This document shows, one piece after another, positions 33,614 to 44,635 of a DNA stretch of 64,000 bases. Origin of the DNA: Platerodrilus igneus (Eukaryota > Arthropoda > Insecta > Coleoptera > Lycidae); assembly GCA_036346225.1 (NCBI GenBank), contig JARFIW010001469.1, positions 5,860,001-5,924,000 of the forward strand. Direction: 5' to 3'. Under the pieces are notes generated by a model, which saw only the letters and a list, made by a program, of their open reading frames with translations, was not told the origin of the DNA and searched no databases. Both the position numbers and the translations under genes were made by a program. Position 1 is the stretch's first letter. The number at the start of each line of letters is the position of its first letter.

Positions 33614-34124
33614 TATTATTATTATTATATAGAACACTACAGATAAGAAATCTAAATGGTACATACAAACTAATCTTAAATTAATAAATTTTTTAACAGA
33701 TTAACAACTCAGAGTTTAAAAAAACTCAAGTTTTGAATAAAGATGTCACCGTCTATAAAATAACGATTTTAAATCATAGCAATCCTGTCCAAGAACGTGT
33801 ACAAACCATAGTTAGTACAGTGTTGCTTGATGACAAATGAATTAGAACAGCGAGAACACCTACAGTTAACATGAAACTAAATCAAAGATAATAAAAGATG
33901 ACAGTCGATAGAATCATGAACAAGTTTATGTAAGAATAGTACTAAAGCAATTAGTCTTCTGTCTTCAAAGGATTTAAAACCTAACAATTGAAGGCGAACT
34001 GTACGAGGTCTCTTAGAAAGGATATGATATTTAAAAAGTAAGTACTTCACAAATATTGATTAAACATTTCCAAGTTTGTGAATATGGATTGTATAAGAAG
34101 AAAACCATATCATACTATTGAATT
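33614..34124 (-). pseudogene. Non-LTR element, RT C-terminal domain and 3' end
   Basis: The minus strand from 34124 encodes a degenerate thumb/C-terminal region. The clearest part is SKRPRTVRLQLLGFKSFEDR followed by ALVLFLHKLVHDSIDCHLL, typical of the end of CR1/Jockey-like polyproteins. The 3' limit is set at the (TTA)n run 33614-33630. Short repeats often end such elements. Confidence 0.7.
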
Positions 34125-34310
34125 TGTGCTAGTATGCATAATCAGGTTTTGAAATTAAAGAATTACAAAACATTTATTGTATCAAAAAAGGAATCATCAA
34201 CGTGGTCACAAAACATAACATAACCTCACATCTCCCACACTACCAGGAGAAAAACGTATGTTGAAGAAAAACCCCAATAATAAAGTAAAGAAGACAATAT
34301 AAATATCACA
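34125..34310 (-). repeat. Copia 3' LTR
   Basis: Begins tgtgctagtatgc and ends aaatatcaca on the plus strand. Near-identical to the interrupted 5' LTR, which implies a young insertion. Confidence 0.92.
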
Positions 34311-35223
34311 ATTTCTCCCTATTTATATTATCTTTCATAAAAAAAATCTGACTAACAAAATTAAATAATTTTATACGTGATAAAGGTTTTGTCAATAGAT
34401 CAGCGACCTTATTTTTACTATTAACAAACTTAAGTGGTAAACAATTACTACTCAACAATTCTCTTATAGTATGGTATTTTATGTCGATATGTTTTGTCCT
34501 ATTGTTAACAATTGTACTATTTGAAAAATGTATTGCCGATTGGTTATCACATAAGACTAATGGCTTAATAGTTTTTACAGACAAGCAATTAAATTCTTCT
34601 AGTATTTTCTTAAACCACATCATTTCTATACATGCAGAGTCACATGCAACATATTCCGCTTCCATTGTGCTTCGAGATATGCATTTCTGGATATTACAGT
34701 GCCACCCGAGAAAAACGTTACCAACTGACCAAATAAATCCGCTGAATGACCTGCGGGAATCAATGGCAGTAACCCAAGAGGCATCGGTGGTACATTATCA
34801 AATTGGAAGAACTTGAACTAGATAAATTAATTGAATAACTTTTTGTGCTTCCAACGTATTTGAGAATACGCAATAAGCAATTATAATGTTCACTATTAGC
34901 ATTAGTAGAAAACTGCACTAAATAAATAACTGAAAATAAAATATCAGGACGTGATCGATTTCCTAAAAATAGCAAAGAACCTAAAAGCTAATTTTTCTTC
35001 CGATTTAACATTTTGTGAAAAAACATTTCCAACATCCATGGGAGTATAAATAGGAGAATTTAAATTCACATGAAATCGTTCCAATAATTTTTCAATGTAC
35101 TGTTGTTGATGTAGGTAATAACATCCGTCAGAATTCTCAAATTCAACACCAAGAAATCCTTTAATAGGGCCTAGATCTACAACTTCACAATATTTATTTA
35201 TACACATATAAATACCATGTAAT
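34306..35223 (-). pseudogene. Copia RT C-terminus and RNase H
   Basis: Frame 35207-34944 encodes VVDLGPIKGFLGVEFENSDG and YIEKLLERFHVNL. Frame 34975-34760 has FLGNRSRPDILFSVIYLVQF. Frame 34665-34306 is RNase H, with MEAEYVACDSACIEMMWFKK, CDNQSAIHFSNS and KHIDIKYHTIRE, and its stop falls a few bases inside the LTR. The frame changes show small indels. All motifs are typical of copia. Confidence 0.88.
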
Positions 35224-35225
35224 AT

Positions 35226-36455
35226 CTATTTGTTCACATCAAAAATCGCAATATCGTCTACATACAACAGAATTACACATTCGCTTTTTAATTGAAAAAT
35301 ACAAGGACAATATTGAGAAACTGAAAAATCTAGCTGTTTTAGAATGTCTGTAAAATAGCTGTACCAATTTCGACCGGACTGTTTAAGTCCATATATTGAT
35401 TTTCTTAATCGTAAAACGCACAGTTCAGGATTTGCGTTTCCATAGCCAAGAGGTACTTGCATATAAATCTCTTCATTTAAATTACTATGTAGAAAAGCAC
35501 ACTTTATATCCCAGTGTGCATGCACCCATTTATTTTGAATTACTAGAAGAACAAATATCAGTTTAACCAAATCAAATTCAATGACTGGGGCAAAAGTTTG
35601 GAAATAATCAACACCAAAAATTTGTTTATACCCGTGAGCCACCAACCGTGCTCTAAAATGCTTTGGGGTACCATCTACATTAATTTTGAGGTTGTGTACC
35701 CATCTACATGTTATGACTTTCTGATTTGGTGATTTCGGTACAATATCCCATACCTCGAGTTTTTCAATCATAGCAAGTTCTTCAGTCATTGCTTCTTGCC
35801 ATTCATCTTTGAACTCTGACTTAATTGCACTATGATAATTATCTAGAATTTGAATAAAACACATTAATAAAGGTTCTTCATCAATATTACATTCCAAATA
35901 TTTAGCTGAACTTATCTTTGAAGGATCTGAGAAATTAAACAAATCTGGGTCGTAGTCTAAACCTTTTTGTTTACAAATAAATTGAACATCTTTGTTAGAA
36001 CGACATTTATGTGGCCCATACCAATAATAAACATCAGTTCTTGTGCCATCTTTTCTTGGAACTTCCTGCTTGCTCCAACTTACATGGGGGCCACTTTTCT
36101 CAGATTGATTCTTTAACTGTGGAACATATTCTGGTTTAGGCACATATTCTTCTACTTCAGACGTTTCACTTGAATCGTCATTTGGAATATCACGTTTTGG
36201 AATTGGACTAACTACATCACGAATTCCTATTACACCAAGAACAGATTCATCAACTTTGATGTGTTTCAGTTCAACAACAACGTTTCTGACTGGGTCGATT
36301 ACTATATAACCTTTAATATGTGTGGCATAGCCTACCAAGATACATTTTCTTGATTTTGGTTCTAATTTATTTCTGTATCTTTTGGGAATAAAGATAAAAG
36401 CAAGAGTACTAAAAATTCTAAAATGAGAAATTCTAGGCTTTCTCCCTAAGAACAA
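35226..36455 (-). pseudogene. Copia integrase C-terminus and reverse transcriptase (409-codon open frame)
   Basis: Starts with FLGRKPRISHFRIFSTLAF (the GKKP-type integrase tail) and ILVGYATHIKGYIV. It then has RT boxes: EWQEAMTEELAMIEKLEVWD, AFLHSNLNEEIYMQVPLGYG, GLKQSGRNWYSYF and the active site ILLYVDDIAIF. A stop directly follows at about 35224. The frame is otherwise long and clean. Confidence 0.9.
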
Positions 36456-37339
36456 CTAATACAGAGTTTTACTAGGGTTAGTGGCATGAAAAATTCTATT
36501 TTTTGTATGCACGTAGTATTGCAGCGCTTCACCCCAAAACTTGGAACTTAGCTTAGAAGCAATTAAAAGTGTTCTAATTGCATCAACAGCATCATAATTT
36601 ATCTTCTCCGCTATGCCATTTCGCTCTGGCGAATATATGCTAGTTAACTGATGCTTGATACCGACAGATCGAAAATAGGTTTCTATCTCTTTGCAACAAA
36701 ATTCCATTCCGTTATCACTCCGTATCGAGATCACCTTTAATTCTAGCATTCGCTCTGCCTGAGCAATAAAGTCCTTAATTTTTAAGAACGCTTCGCCTTT
36801 ACTTTTAATCAAGTAAACTGTGACCCATTGTGAATAATCATCCACAATACCAATAAAATATTTGGCTCCTCCTGTACTAATAATCGAAGATTCTCCCCAT
36901 AAATCAATATGTAGTAATTCTAAAAAGGCCTCGTTGATTGTACACCTGACAGCCTCTTAAAGGGCCCTCGCTTTAGTTTTCCCTCAATACAGGCATGACA
37001 GTTAATAACCTCTTTATTAACCTTATCCACCCCTAAAACAATACCTTTACTAATTGTTCGGTGAACATTTTCAGGACTTAAATGAGCAAATCTTTCATGC
37101 CATAACATCAACGCCTTATTTACCACACTAGACAATGTAATATTGACATTGGGCTTATTATCTACATTTAATTTGGCCTTTTTACCCCTAATTGTATATA
37201 GACGTTGAGTTTTACTAATATTAACAAATAAAACATTTTTTGGTGTATAAATATCAAGTTGATTATTCTTGCCTACAAAATAAAAACCATTTTCGGCAAT
37301 ACAACCTAAGCTAATTAAATTTTTCGATAAATCCGGCAC
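36456..37339 (-). pseudogene. Copia integrase zinc module and catalytic core
   Basis: Frame 37339-36920 has the HHCC module (HERFAHLSPENVHRTIS and VINCHACIEGK). Frame 36845-36456 holds the core: MDDYSQWVTVYL (first Asp), IRSDNGMEFCC (second Asp) and SPERNGIAEKINYDAV (Glu). A frame break lies at about 36850-36920. Catalytic residues are recognisable. Confidence 0.88.
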
Positions 37340-37441
37340 ATAAAATACCTCTTTTAACTTAACATTTACCTTAGTTCCATTACTATTTATAAAATCTACA
37401 TAGATCTTTCCTACACCTTTAGCAACAAGAACTCCTTTACC

Positions 37442-38441
37442 CTAGATAACATTTTTATTTATCTCAGTAAAATCATAAAATAAATTCCTATATTTACAAA
37501 AATGGCGAGTAGCCCCAGTATCGAAAACAAATTCATACTTAAATTCATTAAGTTTGGTGTTATTCAATTCTAACAACCAAGCACCACCCATATCAGAATA
37601 TAAATCATTAGAACTTAACGATACATACGCATCTTTATTGTTATTATTATATTGTGGTTTACGACTGTTATTAGTACTTTTATTTACTATGGTACAATCT
37701 CTGGAAATGTGACCTAATTCCTTACACTTGTAACATCTAATGGTAGATTTCTTCTTTACTTTTACATCAACCTTTTTTATGCCTGTTGAGAAAGCACCAG
37801 ATACGAGACCATGTGCCAGTTTTGGAAGAGAATTCTGCAATCTTCCGTCTTCTGCTAGTAACGCCGTTGCCACCGCGTCAGAAGTAAACCCCTCATCTGG
37901 AAGTTGATACAGTTGTTGCACAATTATGTTGTACCGTTCAGGCAAACCACTTATCATTTTATATGCTAAGTACAAATCTTTAACCTCACATTTTACATTT
38001 GCCAAACGGCGCTGGAGATCGCATAATCGAGCTAAGTATATTGAAATTGACTCGTCTTCTAGCATGACTGCCAAAAACAAATTTGTTAATAAACGACATC
38101 ATCGCCTTCGATGAAGGTTCAAAGTTTGTTTCTAGTGTAGACCATACTTTTCTAGGTTCGATTATTTCATTGACAATTGGCTTAACTTGCGGACCCAATG
38201 ACAAATAAATCATTGACAAGGCTTTGTCTCGCCGTCTATTCAAGTCATTCATATCTTTATTAGTACTATCGGAGGCTAAAATTTCCTTTTCAGTTTCGAC
38301 GTTTGTAATAAAGCCAAACAAGCCATTACACCTCAAAAGCATTTCCACGTCTATCCGCCATTCTCTATAGTTCGATACCTCTCGCAACTTTTCAAAATCA
38401 AGTGCACCTTTAATATCATAGTTTTCAGAAGACATTTTCAA
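37442..38441 (-). pseudogene. Copia Gag and protease start
   Basis: Frame 38441-37986 begins MKMSSENYDIKGALDFEKL, with YREWRIDVEMLLRCNGL, the copia Gag opening. Frame 38080-37442 continues it with YLARLCDLQRRLANV and LPERYNIIVQQL, the zinc knuckle CYKCKELGHISRDC and the protease loop FVFDTGATRHFC. The overlap of frames shows a single frameshift near 38040. Confidence 0.88.
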
Positions 38442-38643
38442 TCAATCGGCGATGCAATACCACATACAATTCTCATACAATACTGTTGTTAAAACGAACT
38501 GTAAAGTATTCCAATACCGCTGTTATTATAACTGCACACAGTATTTCTGCAACATAATACGGCATCAAAAAAATTTTTATCTTACATGCGCGATTGCGAT
38601 TTCTTTTTCTTTAATTTCACTTTCCTGCATTAAATAAACGAGT

Positions 38644-38657
38644 CTGGGCCCATAACC
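38644..38657 (-). promoter_or_regulatory. Copia primer-binding site (half initiator-tRNA-Met type)
   Basis: Directly inside the 5' LTR, the plus strand reads ctgggcccataacc, which is the anticodon-arm sequence of initiator tRNA-Met. Drosophila copia is known to prime from a cleaved half of that tRNA. The minus-strand (element) site is its complement, starting TGGTTATGGGCCCAG. Confidence 0.85.
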
Positions 38658-38658
38658 A

Positions 38659-38728
38659 TGTGCTAGTATGCATAATCAAGTTTTGAAATTAAAGAATTAC
38701 AAAACATTTATTGTATCAAAAAAGGAAT
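38659..38728 (-). repeat. Copia 5' LTR, first part
   Basis: The 70 bp before the Penelope insertion. They include the target duplication tcaaaaaaggaat at 38716-38728. Confidence 0.9.
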
Positions 38729-39204
38729 TCTTCTTAATTTTCTTTGGGAATAAAACCACTCATAGTTTTTAAAATCTACTTTATTTACGTTTCGATCCAT
38801 GACCTAGAATCGTTGTCAAAATAATAAAAACTTCAAGTTTGACATTTATGACATAAATTGAAGGTGACTTTGATTTATTGATGTTCAAAATATTTGGTTT
38901 GAGTACACTAAACAAAAATTTTTAAAGTTTAAAAGAATGATTGCCTTCAATTTGTGTTACGGCCTGGGACCGACTTTTCTTAGGTAGCCAATACGCTTAA
39001 CGTGAAATCAGCTGATTAATTTTTATTGGTGAATTTTATATAAATTCAATAATTTGGAAAACATTTTTTAACATGTTTCTACTTATACAACTGAGAGGAT
39101 GGTTGTTAAAGAAGTGTGCAATTGCGTTACCGTAAGGCTTAAGCAGTCGTTTTTTATATTTATTTTGAGGGGGGAAAATCATTATGATTTAGGCTACCTC
39201 TTTT
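38727..39204 (+). repeat. Penelope-like left inverted arm
   Basis: Reads outward from gggaataaaaccactcatag to ttatgatttaggctacctc. Its reverse complement matches 40979-41453 along nearly its whole length. Confidence 0.9.
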
Positions 39205-40010
39205 ACGGTCTACCAAAAATTCATAAAAAAGACATTCCTTTAAGACCTATCATAAGCTCCATAGATTCACCATGCCATAATTTAGCAAAATTTCTCCTAA
39301 AAATTATAAATCCATTAGCAGGCAAAACGGATTCTTTCATAAAAAACAACCAACACTTTTTAGAAAAATTATCAAGCATAAAAATTGAAAATACACACAC
39401 AACGGTAAGTTTTGATGTAGTAAATTTCTTCACAAATGTCCCTATAAACAAAACGCTTAATATTATAAAAAAACAAATTAGAAAAAGATGGCAACCTTAA
39501 AGAGAGAACAAAACTAAGGATATCATCGATTATGGAATTACTTGGCTTATGCGTCAATACCACATATTTTCAAATAAATGATCAATTCTACAAACAAAGC
39601 TTCGGAATGACAATGGGAAGTCCACTATCGCCAATCTTTAGTAATATATTCATGGAGGAATTCGAAGAAGATGTGATTTTCACACAAGAATTGAAACCAC
39701 TAATCTGGTGGAGATACGTAGATGATGTCTATGCTATTTGGCCTCATAATACAGAAATAATTAAAAACTTTGTAGAGTCCATTAACAAAATAGAACCAAC
39801 TATTAAATTCACATATGAATTAGAATAACAAGAAAAACTTCCGTTTTTAGATATTCTAGTTAGCAAAAACGATACAACAATTAATACATCTGTATACAGA
39901 AAACCAACGCATACAAACAGATACTTAAACTTCGATTCAAACCACCCACAATGTGTCAAACGAGGAATTATCAAAACCATGTATGATAGAGCAAAATTAA
40001 TATCATAAAA
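39190..40010 (+). pseudogene. Penelope-like reverse transcriptase (N-truncated, broken)
   Basis: Frame to 39500 has FYGLPKIHKKDIPLRPIISS and VSFDVVNFFTNVPINKTL (motif A). A stop and frame change follow at about 39500. Frame 39532-39828 has KQSFGMTMGSPLSPIFSNIF (motif B) and WWRYVDDVYAIWP (motif C, the YVDD box). A stop at 39826 precedes LPFLDILVSKND and the thumb. The start is cut just before the first recognisable box, so the N-terminal domain is absent. Confidence 0.9.
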
Positions 40011-40147
40011 CGAAGAAATTTAAAGAACGAGAAAGACCTAATCAAATGTACACTAATAGAAAACAAATATCCTAAAAGAATAATAGAGAAAGAAATGAAT
40101 AAAAACCCTAAAAATAAAGAAAACAACAACAACGATACACACCAAAA

Positions 40148-40647
40148 ATGCTCTCAATACCATACATAAAAGGATTTTCCGAAAAAATCCAAAGAATAGG
40201 AAACAAATTTAAAATTAAAACAGTATTTAGAAGCAACAATACACTAAGAGCACAATTAACAAAAACAAAACCAAAAACGCAACACAAAGTTCAAAAAACT
40301 GCATCTACAAAATACCGTGCGAATGTAACAAGTTTTATATAGGGGAAAGTTCCAGACCATTTGAAGTTCGATTAAAAGAACATAAATCATACATAAAAAA
40401 TAGAAAATTTGAAAAATCCATGATTTGCCAACATGCATGGGACTCCAGTCATAAAATAAAATGGGAGGACGCAAAAATTATCGACAAAGAAGAAAACCAC
40501 CAAAAACGCAAAATCAAAGAAGCTGCTTATATAACCCTACATAAAAATAACTGCGTTGCAAACGAATCCGTGACTTTCAGTAAACAATGGATTCCATTAC
40601 TAAAAGAAATAACAAATGAAAATCAAATGCCCACAATATCTAGGTAG
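40148..40647 (+). pseudogene. Penelope-like GIY-YIG endonuclease domain
   Basis: After a frame change at about 40320 comes CNKFYIGESSRPFEVRLKEH, the Y-I-G and Arg of GIY-YIG nucleases. QHAWDSSHKIKWEDAKII and HKNNCVANESVTFSKQW follow, ending at 40647. The Cys-rich linker before it (IPCEC) is typical of Penelope. This domain nicks target DNA and fits the 13-bp duplication found. Confidence 0.88.
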
Positions 40648-40770
40648 CATTGCAAGTTATTCCTGGGTTTTCCTTGCGATATTAACATGAAATACAGCCT
40701 ACATACATGATTTCTATTTATACATCCAATAACTAATTACACAACAAAAAGCATATCAACAACCCCTGTA

Positions 40771-40975
40771 AAACAACATTGGTATCTGACAAGTGTAAAC
40801 CCACAATAGGGTTACCTCAAAACCATATACAATTACCGTTGAACAGTATTGGTATCTGACAAGTGTAAACCCGTCTTAGGGTCGCCTCAGAACCATATAC
40901 AATCTCATAGAACAACATTGGTATCTGACAAGTGTAAACCCGCCATAGGGTCGCCTCAGAACCATGTTAAAATCT
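40771..40975 (+). repeat. Three 69-70-bp tandem repeats in the Penelope-like 3' region
   Basis: ggtatctgacaagtgtaaac occurs at 40781, 40851 and 40920. Each copy continues to a variant of agggtcgcctcagaaccata. The third leads into the right inverted arm. Confidence 0.92.
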
Positions 40976-40978
40976 ACC

Positions 40979-41453
40979 AAAGAGGTAGCCTATATCATAA
41001 TTTTTCCCCCTCAAAATAAATATAAAAAAACGACTGCTTAAGCCTTACGGTAACGCAATCGCACACTTCTTTAATAACCATCCTCTCAGTTGTATAAGTA
41101 GAAACATGTTAAAAAATGTTTTCCAAATTATTGAATTTATATAAAATTCACCAATAAAAATTAATCAGCTGATTTCACGTTAAGCGTATTAGCTACCTAA
41201 GAAAAGTCGGTCCCAGGCCGTAACACAAATTGAAGGCAATCATTCTTTTAAACTTTAAAAATTTTTGTTTAGTGTACTCAAATCAAATATTTTGAACATC
41301 AATTAATCAAAGTCACCTTCAATTTATGTCATAAATGTCAAACTTGAAGTTTTTATTATTTTGACAACGATCCTAGGTCATGGATCGAAACGTAAATAAA
41401 GTAGATTTTAAAAACTATGAGTGGTTTTATTCCCAAAAAAAATTAAGAAGAAT
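40979..41453 (-). repeat. Penelope-like right inverted arm
   Basis: Reverse complement of 38727-39204 with scattered mismatches. It continues into the terminal stretch 41454-41487, which is also found at the left edge of the 182-bp element at 16830. Confidence 0.9.
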
Positions 41454-41500
41454 GCTAAACAAACCACAACAAACATACAGGGAGTATTCAAAAAAGGAAT

Positions 41501-41616
41501 CATCAACGTGGTCACAAAACATAACATAACCTCACATCTCCCACACTACCAGGAGAAAAACGTATGTTGAGGAAAAACCCCAATAACAAAGTAAAGAAGA
41601 CAATATAAATATCACA
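41501..41616 (-). repeat. Copia 5' LTR, second part
   Basis: The 116 bp after the Penelope insertion, from catcaacgtgg to atatcaca. With 38659-38728 they add up to exactly the 186 bp of the other LTR. Confidence 0.9.
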
Positions 41617-42593
41617 GTATTCAAGAATAATATGAACCAAACTGTTGTATAGGGTAGAAACCGTTTTGGTATCGCAAATATGTATGACTGACGTTTTAAA
41701 AATCCACACATTCGAAAGGTTTTCAGGCAAACAGTGACGACATGTTCAGCAAAAGAAAGTTTATGATCATATACAATCCCAAGAATACTTCTGGACAAGA
41801 GAGAATCAAGAGGAATATTATCTAAAAAATAGTCTACAATAATCGAAGAATGACATTTATAAAAGCAAATAACTTTACATTTTTTTATATTAATGATAAG
41901 AAAATTATTACAGCACTACTGAGTAAATCTATCAAGGTCATATTCTAATTTAATACAATCATCAGGACAAAAAAATCATTGAATAAAACTTCAGATCATC
42001 AGCATACAATAAACATGAGGGAAAAGAGCATGCCGAGATAACATCGTTTATAAACACCAAGAATAGAATCGGTCCTAAATGCAAGTCCTGTGAAACACCA
42101 GATTTAACATTAATGATCTTAGACTCTACATTACCAATTTTAACTGTTTGTTGCCTGTTAACTAAATATGAAGTTATCCATAGCGTAAGTTAACCACTAG
42201 CATCTAGTTTTTTAATTAAAATATTGTGACAGCACTGTTAAAAGCCTTGGTATAAACGACATTAATATGTGCCCCTTGTTCAAAATTGGTAGAAAGATAG
42301 TGATGAAACACACCAAAATCTGTCGCAGTTGTACGACCCTTATAGAAACCATGTTGTTCACGGACTATGAAATTTTTTAAAAGTATTAAACAGTTCTTCA
42401 CTAACAATAGCTTCAAAAATTTTAGGTATACATGAAATTATACTTATCAGCCTGTAATTCTCAATGTAATTTTTTGAGTTACATTGGTGAACTGGAATAA
42501 TATTTGAAAATTTTCACGTTGGAGAATATTCCACGATCAAATGAGTAATAATAAACATCATGATACCATGTGATACCCTTATCCAATGGTCTT
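41617..42593 (-). pseudogene. Non-LTR element, reverse transcriptase core
   Basis: On the minus strand, about 42480-42420 gives the N-Y-R-P-I-S-like start. Frame 42416-42216 has REQHGFYKGRTTATDF and EQGAHINVVYTKAFNSA (motif A with the Asp lost). About 42120-41990 encodes SQDLHLGPILFLVFINDV and LLYADDLKFY (motif C, intact YADD). Frame 41798-41512 covers the thumb up to LVHIILEY. The Copia insertion at 41616 cuts it. Boxes are of CR1/Jockey type. Frames are broken. Confidence 0.78.
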
Positions 42594-42639
42594 GTTCAAG
42601 CCTATCAAGGGCAATTCACCTGATGATAAATGTGGTTCC

Positions 42640-43345
42640 AAGTGAACCTGCAGTACAGTAAGGCAGCATCGGCGGCCTTATGTAAGCTGATGGGGGGGCT
42701 GCCACATAGCCCTTATCCAGGAACCTTGGGTTTGAAAGAAAAAGGTGCTAGGACTAGGTTCAATTGGCGGGGCACTTTTATATAGTAGATCCACTGATAG
42801 ACCTAGGACTTGTATACTAATCAACAACAACCTTAAGTGGTTGCAGCTTACAGAATTCTGTCAACAAGACCTTGTGGCGGTCAATGTCGGACGGATTAGG
42901 CAGGGGTGGGCCGAGGGAGATTATACTCGGATCGGTCTATCTTCCGTTCGACTCCCCTAATGCTCTGCCCTCAAGGGAACTTGATGCGCCAGTGGCTAGG
43001 TGCAGAGTGGATAGATCTCACCTCGTCATTGGTAGCAACGCAAATGCTCACGACACAGTATGGGACAGTACTGGGTCCAATCCTAGAGGTGTAGCAATAA
43101 TGCAATAATAATGGCAAACCATTTAGACATTTTGAATAAATATAATACTCCAACCTTCGTAAATAGACGTAGGATGGAAGTCATTGAAATAACTATATGT
43201 TCGCCATACATAAGCAACTTAGTAAATAACTGGCACGTGCTTGATGAGGAGAGCTGCTCAGACCACAGATACATAAGAATTTCCTTTACCGGGCTCAACC
43301 AGGTGAAGGAATTTTACCGCAACCCAAGAAAAACTGACTGGTAAC
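42640..43345 (+). pseudogene. R1/I-like endonuclease domain
   Basis: Frames in order: about 42640 (VNLQYSKAASAALCKLM), 42745-42960 (LGSIGGALLYSR), 42872-43108 (ILGSVYLPFDSP, then HLVIGSNANAHDTVWDSTG) and 43111-43344 (VIEITICSPYISNL, then SCSDHRYIRISF). The SDH box is intact. At the 'G-D-x-N-A-H' box the Asp reads Ser. Stops and shifts separate the frames. Confidence 0.8.
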
Positions 43346-43349
43346 TATA

Positions 43350-44420
43350 AATTGGACCTGGATCGGTGGTACCTTGCAAGCGAAGTTTTAACAGTGGAAA
43401 GTTGTCTGGATATTGAAATGGCCACAGGGAATATCACCAATGCGGTTACTTCAGTATATAATGAAAACTACCCTCAGTTGGAGAGGAGAACTACCACGAA
43501 GGTTCCGAGGTGGAATTCTAAACTCAGACAACTGAGGGGAGAGGTAAGAACATTATTTAATAAAGCAAAAAAATCAGGTAATTGGTAGATGTACAAGCAG
43601 ACTCGTACTGAGTATAACAAAGCTCTGAGGAAGGCCAAGAGAGAATCATGGAGAAAATACTGTAAGGATATCGAGGGATATCCTGAATGCGCCAGACTTC
43701 AAAGAATTCTCTCGAAGGACACCCAGAGATCTATTGGCTCACTGCCCATGGGAGACAGTAGTTTTACCAGAAATGAGAACGAGACAATGGTTCTTTTGCT
43801 CCAAAATCATTTCCCTGGTTCGACAGAACTGGAATAATCACCTTTTGAGCGGCAAGTCCAGGAGCCTAAGGCCCCCGAAAGAAGGACATCTCAGGAAGAC
43901 TGGGCAGTACCGAAGAAGGTGATTACCTTCCAAAAAATTTAATGGTCGATAAATACTTTCAAATCATATAAATCTCCCGGCATTGACGGGATTATTCTAG
44001 CCAACAATAATATATCAGGGACCAAATGCAAGAAGCCCCGAAAATAATAGAGGTGGGCAATTGGGGAAGACCTTCGAGTCAACCCCCAAAAGTCCACTTT
44101 AGTACCTTTCACCCGGAGAAGGACGATTGCAGACATTACACCCCTCTTCCTTAACGGTAATGAAATCGGCCTGTCAGGCGAAGTGATGTACTTGGGAGTC
44201 ACTCTGAACTCCAAACTCACATGAAACCTGCAGATCGATAAGACCGTACGCAACACGAAAACTTCCTTAGCAATAGTTAGATGCACTTGGGGCAAATCCT
44301 GGGGGCTAAAACCAAATACGGTACACTGGCTGTACACTAGGGTGGTCAGACTAGCAATAGCATATCCAGTCTTGGTATGGTGGCCCAAGGCTGAACAATC
44401 AAACACCAAAATAAAGTTGG
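43350..44420 (+). pseudogene. R1/I-like RT remnant lacking the palm
   Basis: The linker 43352-43837 has VPRWNSKLRQLRGEVRTLFN and RKAKRESWRKYCKDIEGYPE. The start of RT is SYKSPGIDGII near 43965-44000. Without any A, B or C box the sequence then goes to a segment normally found after the active site: LRVNPQKSTLVPFTRRR, MYLGVTLNSKLT and WGLKPNTVHWLYTRVVRLAI. About 200 residues, including the catalytic Asp residues, are therefore missing. Confidence 0.78.
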
Positions 44421-44635
44421 GCAGTATCTAGAGACTGGCTTGCCTAAGTATTACAAGGGCGATGTGTTCCACGCCCACTACTGCTATGGACACTCTTCTT
44501 GGCCTACCCCCACTACACTTGGTGGTGGTGGAGGAGGCAAGGCTTGGACTATACAGACTTAATAAACTTCAATCTAGGATCATTGAAGGCGTGGAGCATA
44601 AGAGATTGCTTGGGAGAAATTAGAGACATCTGTTT

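Larger units (their letters stand above)
38729..41487 (+). mobile_element. Penelope-like element with long inverted arms
   Basis: Flanked by a 13-bp duplication tcaaaaaaggaat (38716-38728 and 41488-41500). The ends form inverted arms of about 475 bp (38727-39204 and 40979-41453). About 34 bp of extra terminal sequence (ending catacagggagta) lies only on the right. Between the arms are RT (about 39190-40010), a GIY-YIG endonuclease (about 40320-40640) and three 70-bp repeats (40771-40975). Penelope-like elements pair an RT related to telomerase with a GIY-YIG nuclease. The RT N-terminus is missing, so this copy is 5'-truncated, with an inverted copy of the end sequence in its place. Confidence 0.9.
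34125..41616 (-). mobile_element. Copia LTR retrotransposon, with a Penelope-like element in its 5' LTR
   Basis: Minus orientation. The left LTR 34125-34310 is 186 bp. The right LTR is also 186 bp once the Penelope insertion is left out (38659-38728 plus 41501-41616), with about three mismatches. Flanks are GAATT (34120-34124) and GTATT (41617-41621), a 5-bp target duplication with one change. Coding order is gag-protease, integrase, RT, RNase H, as in Ty1/copia. The polypurine tract (minus strand aaatagggagaaa) abuts the left LTR. The primer site matches a half initiator tRNA. A handful of frameshifts and stops break pol. Confidence 0.92.
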
